IMG/VR virus record: IMGVR_UViG_3300037193_001365
Location: 1-33,432 of that record
Length of the DNA: 33,432 bases
From: a virus
Reading direction: 5' to 3' (one strand)
Shown: positions 22,844 to 30,977 of the stretch, piece by piece
Position numbering within the stretch: the first letter of the stretch is position 1
How the letters are laid out: each line of letters opens with the position of its first letter
Made by a program: the position numbers and the translations under genes
Notes under the pieces: generated by a model
Seen by the model: only the letters and a program-made list of their open reading frames with translations
Databases searched by the model: none
What the model was told of the DNA's origin: nothing

Positions 22844-24745
22844 TTAGTGCAACATCTGTGAAGCGTAATAGCTCATTGGTTTTGCGGTCGATCCGCCTCC
22901 CGACATCGTCAACTTCGGCGTCACGCTGTATGTGTCCAGGGCGTTCGATCCTGCGTAGATGCGGAACTCGTAGTAGTCACCATTGGCTGCTGGAGCCTGC
23001 GTCTGCAGTGACCACTCCAGTTCCGTGTATCCATCCGCTGCGATGTCGATGGAATCCGATCCGTTCTCATCGTCCCATCGACGACCGACAGTGAAGTCAC
23101 TCGTTGTCTTCCCGCTCGGCGCAGTCAGCCGATCTGTCGTTGCTTCACCGCCTGCTGCGATGTTGCTTGATGGGCTGACGTAGATCTCGTTCGTGACCGC
23201 CGCCCTGCGAGCCCTGATCCGCAGAAATGCGGTCGGTCCACTGCCCGCAGCACTGATGGTGTATGCCCACGTAGGAGCGACGTTTGGTGTTCCGGAAACG
23301 CTGTTCACCGGTACCGTGTAGACGATATGGCGATGATCGTTGCCACCTGTGCATGCCGTGCTTGCACGGTTGGTGATCGTGCCGAACGTGACGCCAGTCG
23401 CGCTTAACGCAACAGATGAAAGCGTGCCTGTATCGATATTCTGCGCGGTCGCAACAAGGACGAGATCACCAGCGAGATACGTCTGGTTTGATCCTGCGGT
23501 GGCACTATAGGAAATGTCGTTTGACGCATCCGCGCCACTCGCGAATGATTCTTCGATGACATGATCCTGATCGGGCGGCTCTACGCGAACGATGCTTCCG
23601 CGAATTGTGTTCGTCGTTGTGCCTGCCAGCGTCACAGTGATCGTGCCGCTCTCAGATCCTGAGACTGAAGCCTTGCGGAAGATCGCAACGCGACGCGTGC
23701 CCGTGTCGACGCCGAACGTTCCCGTACCGCCCTCGAGCGAACCGATGAGATTCCAACCTCCACCGGTGACTGCGAACTCCGTGTCTGCTGTGCTGCTGCG
23801 CCCTGTCACGATGAGGTAAAGCGCAGTTCTCGATGTCGCTCCTGTCATCGACGGGTAATTGACATTGTGCGATGTCGTGCTCGTGGCGCTCGTGCCTGTG
23901 CCTATCGCGTTGTACGAGGTCGTCCCAATGTCCTCGCTGACCGAAGCACCGACGGGTACCGGCACATATCCGCCACTGCCGTTCTTCTGATAGCGCAGCG
24001 TGTATGCCGCCGACGCGGTATCGAGCACGGAATTGATCAGCACACGTAGCAGGCGCGACGTGCCCACTGCCACCGTGTCATCCGTGTCCTGATTCTGACT
24101 CCAGGCATGACTCGCCTCGTCCGCATCATCAATGCCGAAGCGAAAGCCTTCCTGATCGCGTGTGGGCTGCGGTCCAGCACTGGCCCATGCCGCAGCCTGC
24201 AAGCACACCGTCTGCGGTGCTGTTGCCTGCTCGGTGAACTGCACCGTAAGCGTGGTGGCCGAATCCGCCTGATAATCGATGATGATCAGGAACGGATTGA
24301 ACGTCCCGCCCGCGCCTGTCACAGTCGTGGAGATCGGGCTTGCTGAGCTATCGCCCAGCGAGATATTTAGGTTGTGCGTACTGGTGTTGTACGGGCTAAC
24401 CAGAATCCACGCGCGCCGCGGTGATGTCGTCGCCGGCAGGCTTAGTGCAAAGCCATTGCCAGATGCGAATGAACTGTTGAAAGCACAAAGCGCCGACGAC
24501 CCACTCGCCGTCGGCGTGCCGTTCGTCCAAGAGATGGTGCGGACGTCTGTTGCACTAGAACCCGCCACCGTCCCTACATAGGCATTCGAAATCGTCGAGC
24601 CGCCGCCATTGCGACGCTGCGCCGGTGTGACTAGATCAGTCGTCCACAGCGCCCAATCATCTGGCGCGCTCCCGCTGTTGATCGTGTCGATGTCAACCGG
24701 CGTGGTCGCATCGGCAACCGCTTGGACAAGCGTTAATGAACCCAT
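22844..24745 (-). CDS. Large beta-rich adhesin/fibre-like protein
   Basis: A 633-aa protein, very rich in Thr, Ser, Gly, Ala and Val and low in Lys. It shows several repeated immunoglobulin/jelly-roll-like strands, for example TLTVQFTEQAT, GTITVTLAGTTTNTIRGSIVRV, VALSATGVTFGTITN and a C-terminal DYYEFRIYAGSNALDTYSVTPKL. Only scattered cysteines (around 86, 180 and 475) and no signal peptide. Its position immediately after the SGNH gene suggests an adhesin or spike for binding. No family was recognised. The ATG abuts the previous stop. Confidence 0.7.
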   Translation of the reverse strand: MGSLTLVQAVADATTPVDIDTINSGSAPDDWALWTTDLVTPAQRRNGGGSTISNAYVGTVAGSSATDVRTISWTNGTPTASGSSALCAFNSSFASGNGFALSLPATTSPRRAWILVSPYNTSTHNLNISLGDSSASPISTTVTGAGGTFNPFLIIIDYQADSATTLTVQFTEQATAPQTVCLQAAAWASAGPQPTRDQEGFRFGIDDADEASHAWSQNQDTDDTVAVGTSRLLRVLINSVLDTASAAYTLRYQKNGSGGYVPVPVGASVSEDIGTTSYNAIGTGTSATSTTSHNVNYPSMTGATSRTALYLIVTGRSSTADTEFAVTGGGWNLIGSLEGGTGTFGVDTGTRRVAIFRKASVSGSESGTITVTLAGTTTNTIRGSIVRVEPPDQDHVIEESFASGADASNDISYSATAGSNQTYLAGDLVLVATAQNIDTGTLSSVALSATGVTFGTITNRASTACTGGNDHRHIVYTVPVNSVSGTPNVAPTWAYTISAAGSGPTAFLRIRARRAAVTNEIYVSPSSNIAAGGEATTDRLTAPSGKTTSDFTVGRRWDDENGSDSIDIAADGYTELEWSLQTQAPAANGDYYEFRIYAGSNALDTYSVTPKLTMSGGGSTAKPMSYYASQMLH

Positions 24746-25843
24746 CTAGATGCGACTTGCGTAAAAGTCAGCCTTAGCGGTTCGCAGCGCTGCATATCCA
24801 GCATCGGTTGCATGCACTTGATCACCTGAGATGTAGCTAGGCGTGTCTACGAAGAACTGGTATTCATCGAACCCAGCAAAGCATCCCGGTGTGCCACTCA
24901 CGATGTTGGCAATCGCCGTGTTGTAAGCAGCGAGATTCGCGTGCGGAGTACTCGCTGGCGTGTCACCGATCGTCTCGCAAAAGACTTTTTCGACACCCGC
25001 CGAAAGCAATGCATTGACCAAGCTCTGATAATTGTTGGTCCACGTGCTCCCATGTGCCGCGGCCAATGCGTCATTGATTCCGAGGTTCACGGTCGCCCGC
25101 TTGAAGCCGGGCATCGCGGTCATCCATTCAGAGATCAGCGGGACGATGTTGGCGACATTCGCTCCACTCATACCTGCGCAAATCGTTGGCACGTGAAACC
25201 CCGTCGTTGGCTGCATCAGGTTGCCTAGCGCATCGCGCGCTGTGCTGCCGCCGTGTGGATTGCCGTGACGCAGTCCAAACCATGTCCGCGAGTCGCCCAC
25301 GTGAAAAATGTCTCGCTGGCCGGCACGCACGTCCCAAAGATCGAGCTTCAACTGGATGTTTGAGCCAGACGAGCTCGAAATGTCCATCCCAATCCAGTTG
25401 TAACCGCTCGCCGAGAAGGAATGCTTCCGCGACTGATAGCTGTTCGACGAGACGGTCGCGATTGTCGTAATGCCGCTTGAGGGCACCGACGAACCGCCAC
25501 CAGCCTGTGTGCTGCCCTTGATGGTGTAGGCAGTAGGCAAATTGGTCTGGGCACCGCCGGTGCCGGTCTTGTTTTCCAGGTCGAAGTACAGCGTGGTCGT
25601 ATCGACGCCTACTTCGTTGTACCAGTACAAGGCCATCGACGCTTTTTGAGCATCGGTCAAACTCGAAATGTCGATCCACACCGAGCCATTGGTGCCAGTG
25701 ATCTGCAACAGGCTGTTGTAGTTGGAACTCGTAGCGTTCGCGGCTGTGCCGCTGCTTGATACAACAGGAAGGCTCCGTGACACCAACGCGAAGTCTGTGG
25801 CGAGAGGTGCAGGCAGAGCGCATCGTGGCGCGCGAAGAATCAT
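24746..25843 (-). CDS. SGNH/GDSL-type hydrolase
   Basis: A 365-aa protein. Residues 1-170 are a beta-rich accessory region. The SGNH domain shows its blocks in order: VGDSRTWF (Gly183-Asp184-Ser185, catalytic Ser185), ICAGMSG (Gly224), LGINDAL (Gly255, Asn257) and GDQVHATDAGY (Asp341, His344). All four invariant residues are present, so the enzyme should be active. The family removes acyl groups (acetyl) from sugars, xylan-like polymers or other esters. No signal peptide, unlike its upstream neighbours, so it is likely virion-bound. Deacetylating a host polysaccharide is the simplest role. Confidence 0.88.
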   Translation of the reverse strand: MILRAPRCALPAPLATDFALVSRSLPVVSSSGTAANATSSNYNSLLQITGTNGSVWIDISSLTDAQKASMALYWYNEVGVDTTTLYFDLENKTGTGGAQTNLPTAYTIKGSTQAGGGSSVPSSGITTIATVSSNSYQSRKHSFSASGYNWIGMDISSSSGSNIQLKLDLWDVRAGQRDIFHVGDSRTWFGLRHGNPHGGSTARDALGNLMQPTTGFHVPTICAGMSGANVANIVPLISEWMTAMPGFKRATVNLGINDALAAAHGSTWTNNYQSLVNALLSAGVEKVFCETIGDTPASTPHANLAAYNTAIANIVSGTPGCFAGFDEYQFFVDTPSYISGDQVHATDAGYAALRTAKADFYASRI

Positions 25844-25846
25844 TCG

Positions 25847-27223
25847 TCAGGGATGTGCGATCAGCCAGTCTCGGAAGACCTTGCCGTATCCATCAGTGGG
25901 CTCACCGACCGCATTCTTGATCAGCACGTTACTGCAGGCGGCACCCGGTGTGTACCAGGTGTTCCATGACCAGCCCAGCACGGAGACATTGCGCGCATCC
26001 GCCCACGTGATCATGTTCGTCACCTCTGGCGAATTAAGTGTGCCATCGCTACAGCGATCACCGAGCTCCGTGATCACGATCGGAATTCCGGCATCGAGGA
26101 TGCCTTGCGCTTGCGTGAAGATCTGTGGCGCGAAGTTCGGCTGCGCAGCAGCCGGCGTGCCGAAGGTGGAACCGTAGGCGGGATACGCATGCCACACAGC
26201 GCCGAGTTGATTCAGCCGATCGCTCGGCTTGTTCACCAGCCAGCCATCGAGCGCGGCCGCGTAGTTCAAGCCACCGACGAGCACGACGTTCGTGGCGCCT
26301 GTCGCGCGCACGGCATCCACCATTGCTTGCATGCTCGCGATGTTCCAGGTGTAGGTCACGTTGACCTGGCCCTGCAGTCCGTTTTCGATGAATCCGGTGA
26401 ACGGCCCGCCGCCGGTACCCTTCATCAAGTATTGCCATGCGTTGCCACTGAAGTACTGCGTTTGAGAGACGAACGGTTCATTGAACAGTTCGAAGATCAC
26501 CGCCGGCTGATCCTTGAACGCAGTTGCGATTGAGTTCCAGAACGCGAGCGAGTTGTCAGCATCCGCCATTGTGTTCTGGATCATCGGGCAATACGTGCCA
26601 GGCGCCGACATGTGCAGATCGAGAATCACATACATGCCGGATGCAATCGCATCGGCGACCGCCTTCCGAACGGTCGCTTGATAGTTGCTGCCGGGGTCAG
26701 CCTTGCGCAGTGCGCCCGACTTCGCGTCTTTGCAGGTCTGTCCCAACCACGAAGCTTGGTTCAGCGGAAATCTGACGGCGTTCGCCTTCCATGCTCTGAT
26801 GGCAGCGAGGTTTGGCACCTGTCCGCCCCAGGGATCCGAAGCGCTCCAATTCTGGATCGCCACGAACTCGAGTCCTGAGACATTCACCCCACGCAACTGC
26901 AGCGTCTTACCGCTGCCATCGATAAGTTTGTTGCCGCTGACCGAGACACCGAACACAGATGCCGGCGGCGGTGTCGTTGGATTTGGCGAGTACTTCGCAA
27001 TCACTTGTCGACGTTCGCCGCGGCAATCGTATGTCACGGTACCGGATGTGAGCTTCTCGGCCTGCGCTCGCTTGATGTTATCCGCTCGACAGGCATCCCA
27101 ACTCGGGCTCGTACCGATGTTCGAATTGTTGCGGTACTGATAGACGGACGTTTGCTCGGTGATGGTGACGGCCGAGAGTGCCGGGGCACACACCAGCAGA
27201 AGCGCAAGACAGAGTTTGATCAT
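25847..27223 (-). CDS. Exported GH5-family glycoside hydrolase (cellulase-like)
   Basis: A 458-aa protein from ATG 27223, supported by the signal peptide (MIKLCLALLLVCAPALSA) directly after it; the longer frame lacks one. Next comes a two-cysteine module (about 18-78, Cys45 and Cys67), a Thr/Pro linker, and the GH5 barrel: LQLRGVNVSG, NAVRFPLN (Arg151), LDLHMS (His204), IFELFNEP (acid/base Glu249), VWHAYPAY (His345, Tyr347), VITELGD (nucleophile Glu386) and GWSWNTW (Trp near 428). All catalytic residues are present. GH5 enzymes cut beta-1,4-glucans, mannans and similar. The signal peptide means periplasmic or outside release. Confidence 0.93.
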   Translation of the reverse strand: MIKLCLALLLVCAPALSAVTITEQTSVYQYRNNSNIGTSPSWDACRADNIKRAQAEKLTSGTVTYDCRGERRQVIAKYSPNPTTPPPASVFGVSVSGNKLIDGSGKTLQLRGVNVSGLEFVAIQNWSASDPWGGQVPNLAAIRAWKANAVRFPLNQASWLGQTCKDAKSGALRKADPGSNYQATVRKAVADAIASGMYVILDLHMSAPGTYCPMIQNTMADADNSLAFWNSIATAFKDQPAVIFELFNEPFVSQTQYFSGNAWQYLMKGTGGGPFTGFIENGLQGQVNVTYTWNIASMQAMVDAVRATGATNVVLVGGLNYAAALDGWLVNKPSDRLNQLGAVWHAYPAYGSTFGTPAAAQPNFAPQIFTQAQGILDAGIPIVITELGDRCSDGTLNSPEVTNMITWADARNVSVLGWSWNTWYTPGAACSNVLIKNAVGEPTDGYGKVFRDWLIAHP

Positions 27224-27224
27224 G

Positions 27225-29432
27225 TCACTGGATCGAAAGATTCGAAGGTTTACGACACAGCGAAGCATCGAATGTGGCCAACTGCGCCGGCATGTCGACC
27301 TTCTCGCCCTCTCCGATGATGTCCCACGCGCGTGTCGTCGCGATCGGGGTGTTCAGGATCGTGTGGTACAGCTGCGATGACCGGAACGGCAGGCCGTCGC
27401 GTGACGGCGAGGCGTACATCTCCCACTCGAGCGCTGAGTGATAGAGCAGATCGCCGTACGTGACCATGCCGTACTTCATCGTGAGCGGCTTATCACTCAG
27501 GTCGACGCAGAAGCCCTGGCGACCATTGACGAAGAAGACGATGCGATCGGGGCGCACGAAGACGTCATAGTGCGTGAGCGGCGCTACCTGATCGAACGGC
27601 TCGAGCAGCGGTCCGACGATCTTGCCGGCAGCGTCTGTCTTGTTGCGAAAGCTGCCGAGTTGAACGATGCCCTTCGCGTAGCCGGCGGGATGGATCTGAA
27701 CTCGGATCATTCCGCTCGTACGCACGCGTCCGCTGACCGGATACTCAGGCACGCCCTCTTCAGCGATCGACAAGCACTCTTTCGCCTTCGCGTTCTGTGC
27801 CTTTGCTTCGCTCACAGCGCCAAGCTGCGGAGCACCGATGCTCGGGTTGTCTGCGTAGAGCCCAGCGGTGCCCGCGGTGACGAAGGAGGTCTCGTAGAAG
27901 ATCGGGCGAATCTTGTACTCGCGAGTCACTGGATCTTGCAGTTCATCGCGCGTCGCGCCTCCGCAGAGGGTCCACGACCAATAGCGACGTTGCGTCGACT
28001 CGGTGTTGATGCGGAACATCGAGTGGACGTACTTCTGCGCGTCGAGTTCTTGCGGCACAACCTTCGATGAGGCGAAGCCGATGGAACCGCCGATGTCTTG
28101 GCCCGCATCGCCGAACGAGGTGTAGAGACGGCCGTGGCGCTGGAAGACCTGGAAGCCCAACAAACCTTTCGGGCTGTAGGCACCATTGACGATGCCGCTC
28201 TGGCCATCGGCGCGTTGCAGGTAGCGTCCCCAGAACTGCCACTGACCAGGGATCGAGAACTTCGGAGCGCCCGGCAGATTCGAGCCAGAGTAGTCGGGGT
28301 TGCCGACGTACGTTGCTGGATCCACGACCAGATCCGTCGTGAAGTTGTCCTCGATCGCATTTGCGCCGACGTCGATGATTGGTGCGAGCAACGCCTCATC
28401 GACAGACGGCAGCGTCAATTCGAAGGTGCTCCGAGCGATGACGACAGGATCAGTTGGGACGATTGTGCTGTTCACTGGCACGGGAACCCCCATCGGCGCC
28501 GTCATGCGATCGGCCCACGAGCTCGCCGCGCCCTGTCCATTCACAATCTCATTGCCATACGTGCTGCGGACAGTGTTGAACGAGACAAACTTCGCGTAGT
28601 GCTGACCCGTCGACGGATACGAATTGGGATCGAGCGCGTGGAAGTTTCCCTGCGTGATGGTCGCGTCCGTGTGCGCCGGGATGCCGGTGAACGGACACGG
28701 AGTCGCGATCGCTTCGAGCACCACGGTGTACTTGCCCGCCACGGTAAGGCCAGGAAGCTCCACGGCCTGCATCAGTTCGCGCGTTGAACTGCCATTGCTC
28801 ACGGCCGACGCAAAGCCGTGCTGACGGAATCCAGCGCATGCGATCACTGCGCTACGCGGCTGCTTGCCGTTTGGCGTGTCCGCGAAAGTCACACCCTCTC
28901 GAACAACATATGCTCGATAGTCACCCGCCCCAGCGACATTGCCGAAGTAGAAAACCGCAGCATCGCGTCTGGCCAAGACCTGCACGCCAGGCATGGTCGG
29001 CAGGTTCGACAACAGCGCTCTGGGCGTGGCGGTCGGTGTCGCCGGAATGCCGTGTACCGGGTTGTGCGCGAACGGGTCGAGCACTGTCAGCAGGCCGTTC
29101 ACCGGTGTGCTCGACGGCTGGCCGAGCGGCGCCTCCGTCGGTGTCGGGGTGGGCGTTGGTGTTGGCGTAGGCGTAGGAGTCGGATCCGCCGCATACGTCG
29201 CAATGACCTGCCGCTTTTCGCTCTGGCAGGTGTACGTCACCGTGCCGCTCGTTGCTGTCGCTGCCTTCGCTTTCTCGATCGCAGCGCTGCGGCACGCTTC
29301 CCAACTTGGATAGGTGCCGATACTCGAGGTGCCCTTCAGCAGATTGATGCTCGTTGCATCTTTGAGCGTGACGGCAGCATTGGCCGCGCCAATACATACC
29401 GCCAACGCAAGCGCAGTGCGGCGAAGGGACAT
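27225..29432 (-). CDS. Exported 735-aa protein with two-cysteine module, unknown function
   Basis: The protein starts at ATG 29432 with AGAGGT upstream and a signal peptide (MSLRRTALALAVCIGAANAA). Residues about 20-82 match the module of the GH5 protein: INLLKGTSSIGTYPSWEACRSAAIEKA...TSGTVTYTCQSEKRQVIATYAADP, with Cys47 and Cys69. A (TP)n linker (84-99) follows. The 600-residue body has an immunoglobulin-like early part and a C-terminal region (HYDVFVRPDRIVFFVNGRQ, YGMVTYGDLLYHSALEWEMY) like a concanavalin-type beta sandwich. No catalytic motif is recognised. I infer a polysaccharide-binding or -degrading enzyme because of the shared module and the GH5 next to it. Confidence 0.8.
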   Translation of the reverse strand: MSLRRTALALAVCIGAANAAVTLKDATSINLLKGTSSIGTYPSWEACRSAAIEKAKAATATSGTVTYTCQSEKRQVIATYAADPTPTPTPTPTPTPTPTEAPLGQPSSTPVNGLLTVLDPFAHNPVHGIPATPTATPRALLSNLPTMPGVQVLARRDAAVFYFGNVAGAGDYRAYVVREGVTFADTPNGKQPRSAVIACAGFRQHGFASAVSNGSSTRELMQAVELPGLTVAGKYTVVLEAIATPCPFTGIPAHTDATITQGNFHALDPNSYPSTGQHYAKFVSFNTVRSTYGNEIVNGQGAASSWADRMTAPMGVPVPVNSTIVPTDPVVIARSTFELTLPSVDEALLAPIIDVGANAIEDNFTTDLVVDPATYVGNPDYSGSNLPGAPKFSIPGQWQFWGRYLQRADGQSGIVNGAYSPKGLLGFQVFQRHGRLYTSFGDAGQDIGGSIGFASSKVVPQELDAQKYVHSMFRINTESTQRRYWSWTLCGGATRDELQDPVTREYKIRPIFYETSFVTAGTAGLYADNPSIGAPQLGAVSEAKAQNAKAKECLSIAEEGVPEYPVSGRVRTSGMIRVQIHPAGYAKGIVQLGSFRNKTDAAGKIVGPLLEPFDQVAPLTHYDVFVRPDRIVFFVNGRQGFCVDLSDKPLTMKYGMVTYGDLLYHSALEWEMYASPSRDGLPFRSSQLYHTILNTPIATTRAWDIIGEGEKVDMPAQLATFDASLCRKPSNLSIQ
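29136..29183 (-). repeat. Thr-Pro linker hexanucleotide repeat
   Basis: About eight copies of a six-base unit (GGNGTN on the plus strand) encode PTPTPTPTPTPTPTPT. It separates the two-cysteine module from the body of the 735-aa protein. Confidence 0.85.
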
Positions 29433-29448
29433 GTGACCTCTTGTTGTG

Positions 29449-29475
29449 AAAAACGCCCCGCGCTGAGACGGGGCG
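29449..29475 (-). terminator. Intrinsic terminator-like hairpin before 735-aa gene
   Basis: CGCCCCG pairs with CGGGGCG around an eight-base loop, followed by TTTTTC on the minus strand. It ends 16 bases before the start codon of the 735-aa gene. Confidence 0.88.
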
Positions 29476-29561
29476 AATGGAATGTCCAGCTCAGTGGGGA
29501 AAGGCTGGCTGGATCCGCAGCGATCAGCCTTCGATGGCTGTCGTTTGTCGGCTGCAAAACG

Positions 29562-29589
29562 AAAAAGCCCCGCTCGGTGGCGGGGCTTT
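29562..29589 (-). terminator. Intrinsic terminator after the small-gene block
   Basis: A 9-bp stem (AAAGCCCCG/CGGGGCTTT) with an 8-base loop, ending in GGGGCTTTTTC on the minus strand. It is the first of two hairpins in the 262-base gap between the 170-aa gene and the 735-aa gene. Confidence 0.88.
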
Positions 29590-29625
29590 AGAAGATGGCA
29601 GCGATAGATACCCTTATGGGCGCGG

Positions 29626-29654
29626 ACGGTAGATCTGATCGATTGTTCTGTCAA
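29626..29654 (-). promoter_or_regulatory. Candidate sigma70-type promoter (weak)
   Basis: On the minus strand a perfect TTGACA is followed after 17 bases by TACCGT, which matches only three of six -10 positions. If real, the transcript would start near 29619 and run into the first hairpin after about 30 bases. The weak -10 keeps this tentative. Confidence 0.3.
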
Positions 29655-29693
29655 GTCATTGTTTTCTCGTTCGAACATTCGCACCAATGCGCC

Positions 29694-30206
29694 TTACGAA
29701 CCAACATCGCCCTTGATCCTCGACAACATGTGGTAGTGGGCGATCGAGCACCACGTTTCGATCACATGCCTGATCGCTTCATATCGGCGCGACAGTCGGC
29801 GCTCCCACAAATGCTGATCCATGTCTTTGAAGCCATCCTGTGTCATTAGGTGTGGCCAAAGCTGGCTCTTGTTGATGATCCACCAGAATCGCTCTTCAAG
29901 AATCGCCATCCGCACTAGCCGCTCTACGTAGCGTTGTTCGCGAATTCGACTCGGCCATCCTTCGTTCTCCGCGATCTTCGCTGCCTCGTTCATCAGGCAT
30001 CCGTACAGCGTGGACCTTTGATCATCGGCACCCGCCCACCGGTAGGTAAAGGCAGCAAAGCAGGCGCGGCGTATTTCAGGCGGATCGATAGCAGCCAACG
30101 CAATCGCAGCATCTTGCGAGGTCCACTCTGGTCGTCCACCGCCACCGATATGGCCGATTGCGATTCCGCGAGCCGCAATGAGACTTGCCAAGCGTTCTGG
30201 TGTCAC
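29694..30206 (-). CDS. Helical protein of unknown function upstream of the late block
   Basis: A 170-aa protein starting at the GTG at 30206, which overlaps the previous stop (GTGA) and has GCGGGAT upstream; the longer ATG start at 30338 would overlap the upstream gene by 135 bases. Helix-rich: AIALAAIDPPEIRRACFAAFTYRW, SRIREQRYVERLVRMAILEERFW, then LWERRLSRRYEAIRHVIETWCS. No family was recognised. Its place, last of the early-type genes and directly before two terminators, is where phages keep late antitermination proteins such as Q; this is positional inference only. Confidence 0.7.
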   Translation of the reverse strand: MTPERLASLIAARGIAIGHIGGGGRPEWTSQDAAIALAAIDPPEIRRACFAAFTYRWAGADDQRSTLYGCLMNEAAKIAENEGWPSRIREQRYVERLVRMAILEERFWWIINKSQLWPHLMTQDGFKDMDQHLWERRLSRRYEAIRHVIETWCSIAHYHMLSRIKGDVGS

Positions 30207-30448
30207 GATCGATCCCGCTTCGATTGCACTTCGCGTTCTGCCGATTGGAGTTCCATCACACACAACGCGGCGCGCACCGCGTCCGATCTTGATCCTGCAA
30301 GTGCCGCGGCTCCTCCACCCGGCAATCTTCTCGACCATCCTTCGCGCTGTTTGATCGCAACAGCACCAGAAGCACTGATGAATCCCTCTGCTTCATCGAC
30401 CTCAGTGACGATCGGATCTTTGCCAGGAAGTACTTTCGCCAGATACAT
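30203..30448 (-). CDS. Hypothetical 81-aa protein
   Basis: The start is ATG 30448, ten bases after the stop of the RuvC-like gene, in place of a longer frame overlapping it. The short N-terminal half (YLAKVLPGKDPIVTEVDEAEGFISAS) is followed by a basic, Gly-rich second half. Its end overlaps the next gene (GTGA). Nothing more can be said about function. Confidence 0.6.
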   Translation of the reverse strand: MYLAKVLPGKDPIVTEVDEAEGFISASGAVAIKQREGWSRRLPGGGAAALAGSRSDAVRAALCVMELQSAEREVQSKRDRS

Positions 30449-30458
30449 GGTTGTTTCT

Positions 30459-30962
30459 TCAGGCTGCCGTCGCGCGAAGTCTCGTATTGATGTACCAATG
30501 GCCAATCAGCAGAGCTTCGGCTCGACCGTTGTGCTTCTGAAGATCAAGCCGAGCTCGCGGAAAAAGCTCGCGCGCCTTCTCCAGCGAATAACGTTTGCGC
30601 TCGTGATGTTCTACTTCGTTCGAGAAGATCAGTCCGTATGACTTCTTCCATACCTGCGCTGAGACGAATTCTGGGCGCGCCCCAAGCGCCTGACACAAAG
30701 CACACACCGAACCGAGTGTCTGACCCTGACTAAATGCAGCAATCGATCCATTTTTAGGATTCGGATTGATGCGCTCGATGATTGCTGAAATCTGCCGACC
30801 TTCCGCCAGTCGTTGAACACGTTTGGCAAACGTGCAACTCACCCACGCGAGCCGCTGATTGCTCGCGATGGCCAGGTCATCGACCGCAATGATTTCGCCA
30901 CTTTCGTCAAAGAGCGCGAATGCACCTGTCTTGCCCGGATCAACTGCGAGTACGAGTTTCAT
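30459..30962 (-). CDS. RuvC-like Holliday junction resolvase
   Basis: A 167-aa protein of the phage RuvC family. LVLAVDPGKTGAFALFD (Asp8) is the first acidic strand of the RNase H-like fold, IIERINPNP (Glu63) the second, and LQKHNGRAEALLIGHW (His144, Asn145, Glu149) the third. The last motif usually has HD.ADA; here HNGRAEA, so one acidic residue is replaced and the catalytic set may be changed. It cuts branched DNA before packaging or during recombination. It lies in the small-gene block. Confidence 0.8.
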   Translation of the reverse strand: MKLVLAVDPGKTGAFALFDESGEIIAVDDLAIASNQRLAWVSCTFAKRVQRLAEGRQISAIIERINPNPKNGSIAAFSQGQTLGSVCALCQALGARPEFVSAQVWKKSYGLIFSNEVEHHERKRYSLEKARELFPRARLDLQKHNGRAEALLIGHWYINTRLRATAA

Positions 30963-30977
30963 GGAAGTGCTGATCCG

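Noticed and set aside
25128-25823. Minus-strand frame of 231 aa in another frame of the SGNH gene
   Set aside because: Arg/His-rich out-of-frame reading; the SGNH frame has all catalytic blocks.
28098-29591. Plus-strand open frames of 229 and 257 aa opposite the 735-aa gene
   Set aside because: Arg-rich, domain-free translations that mirror the codon bias of the minus-strand gene; one runs through both terminators.
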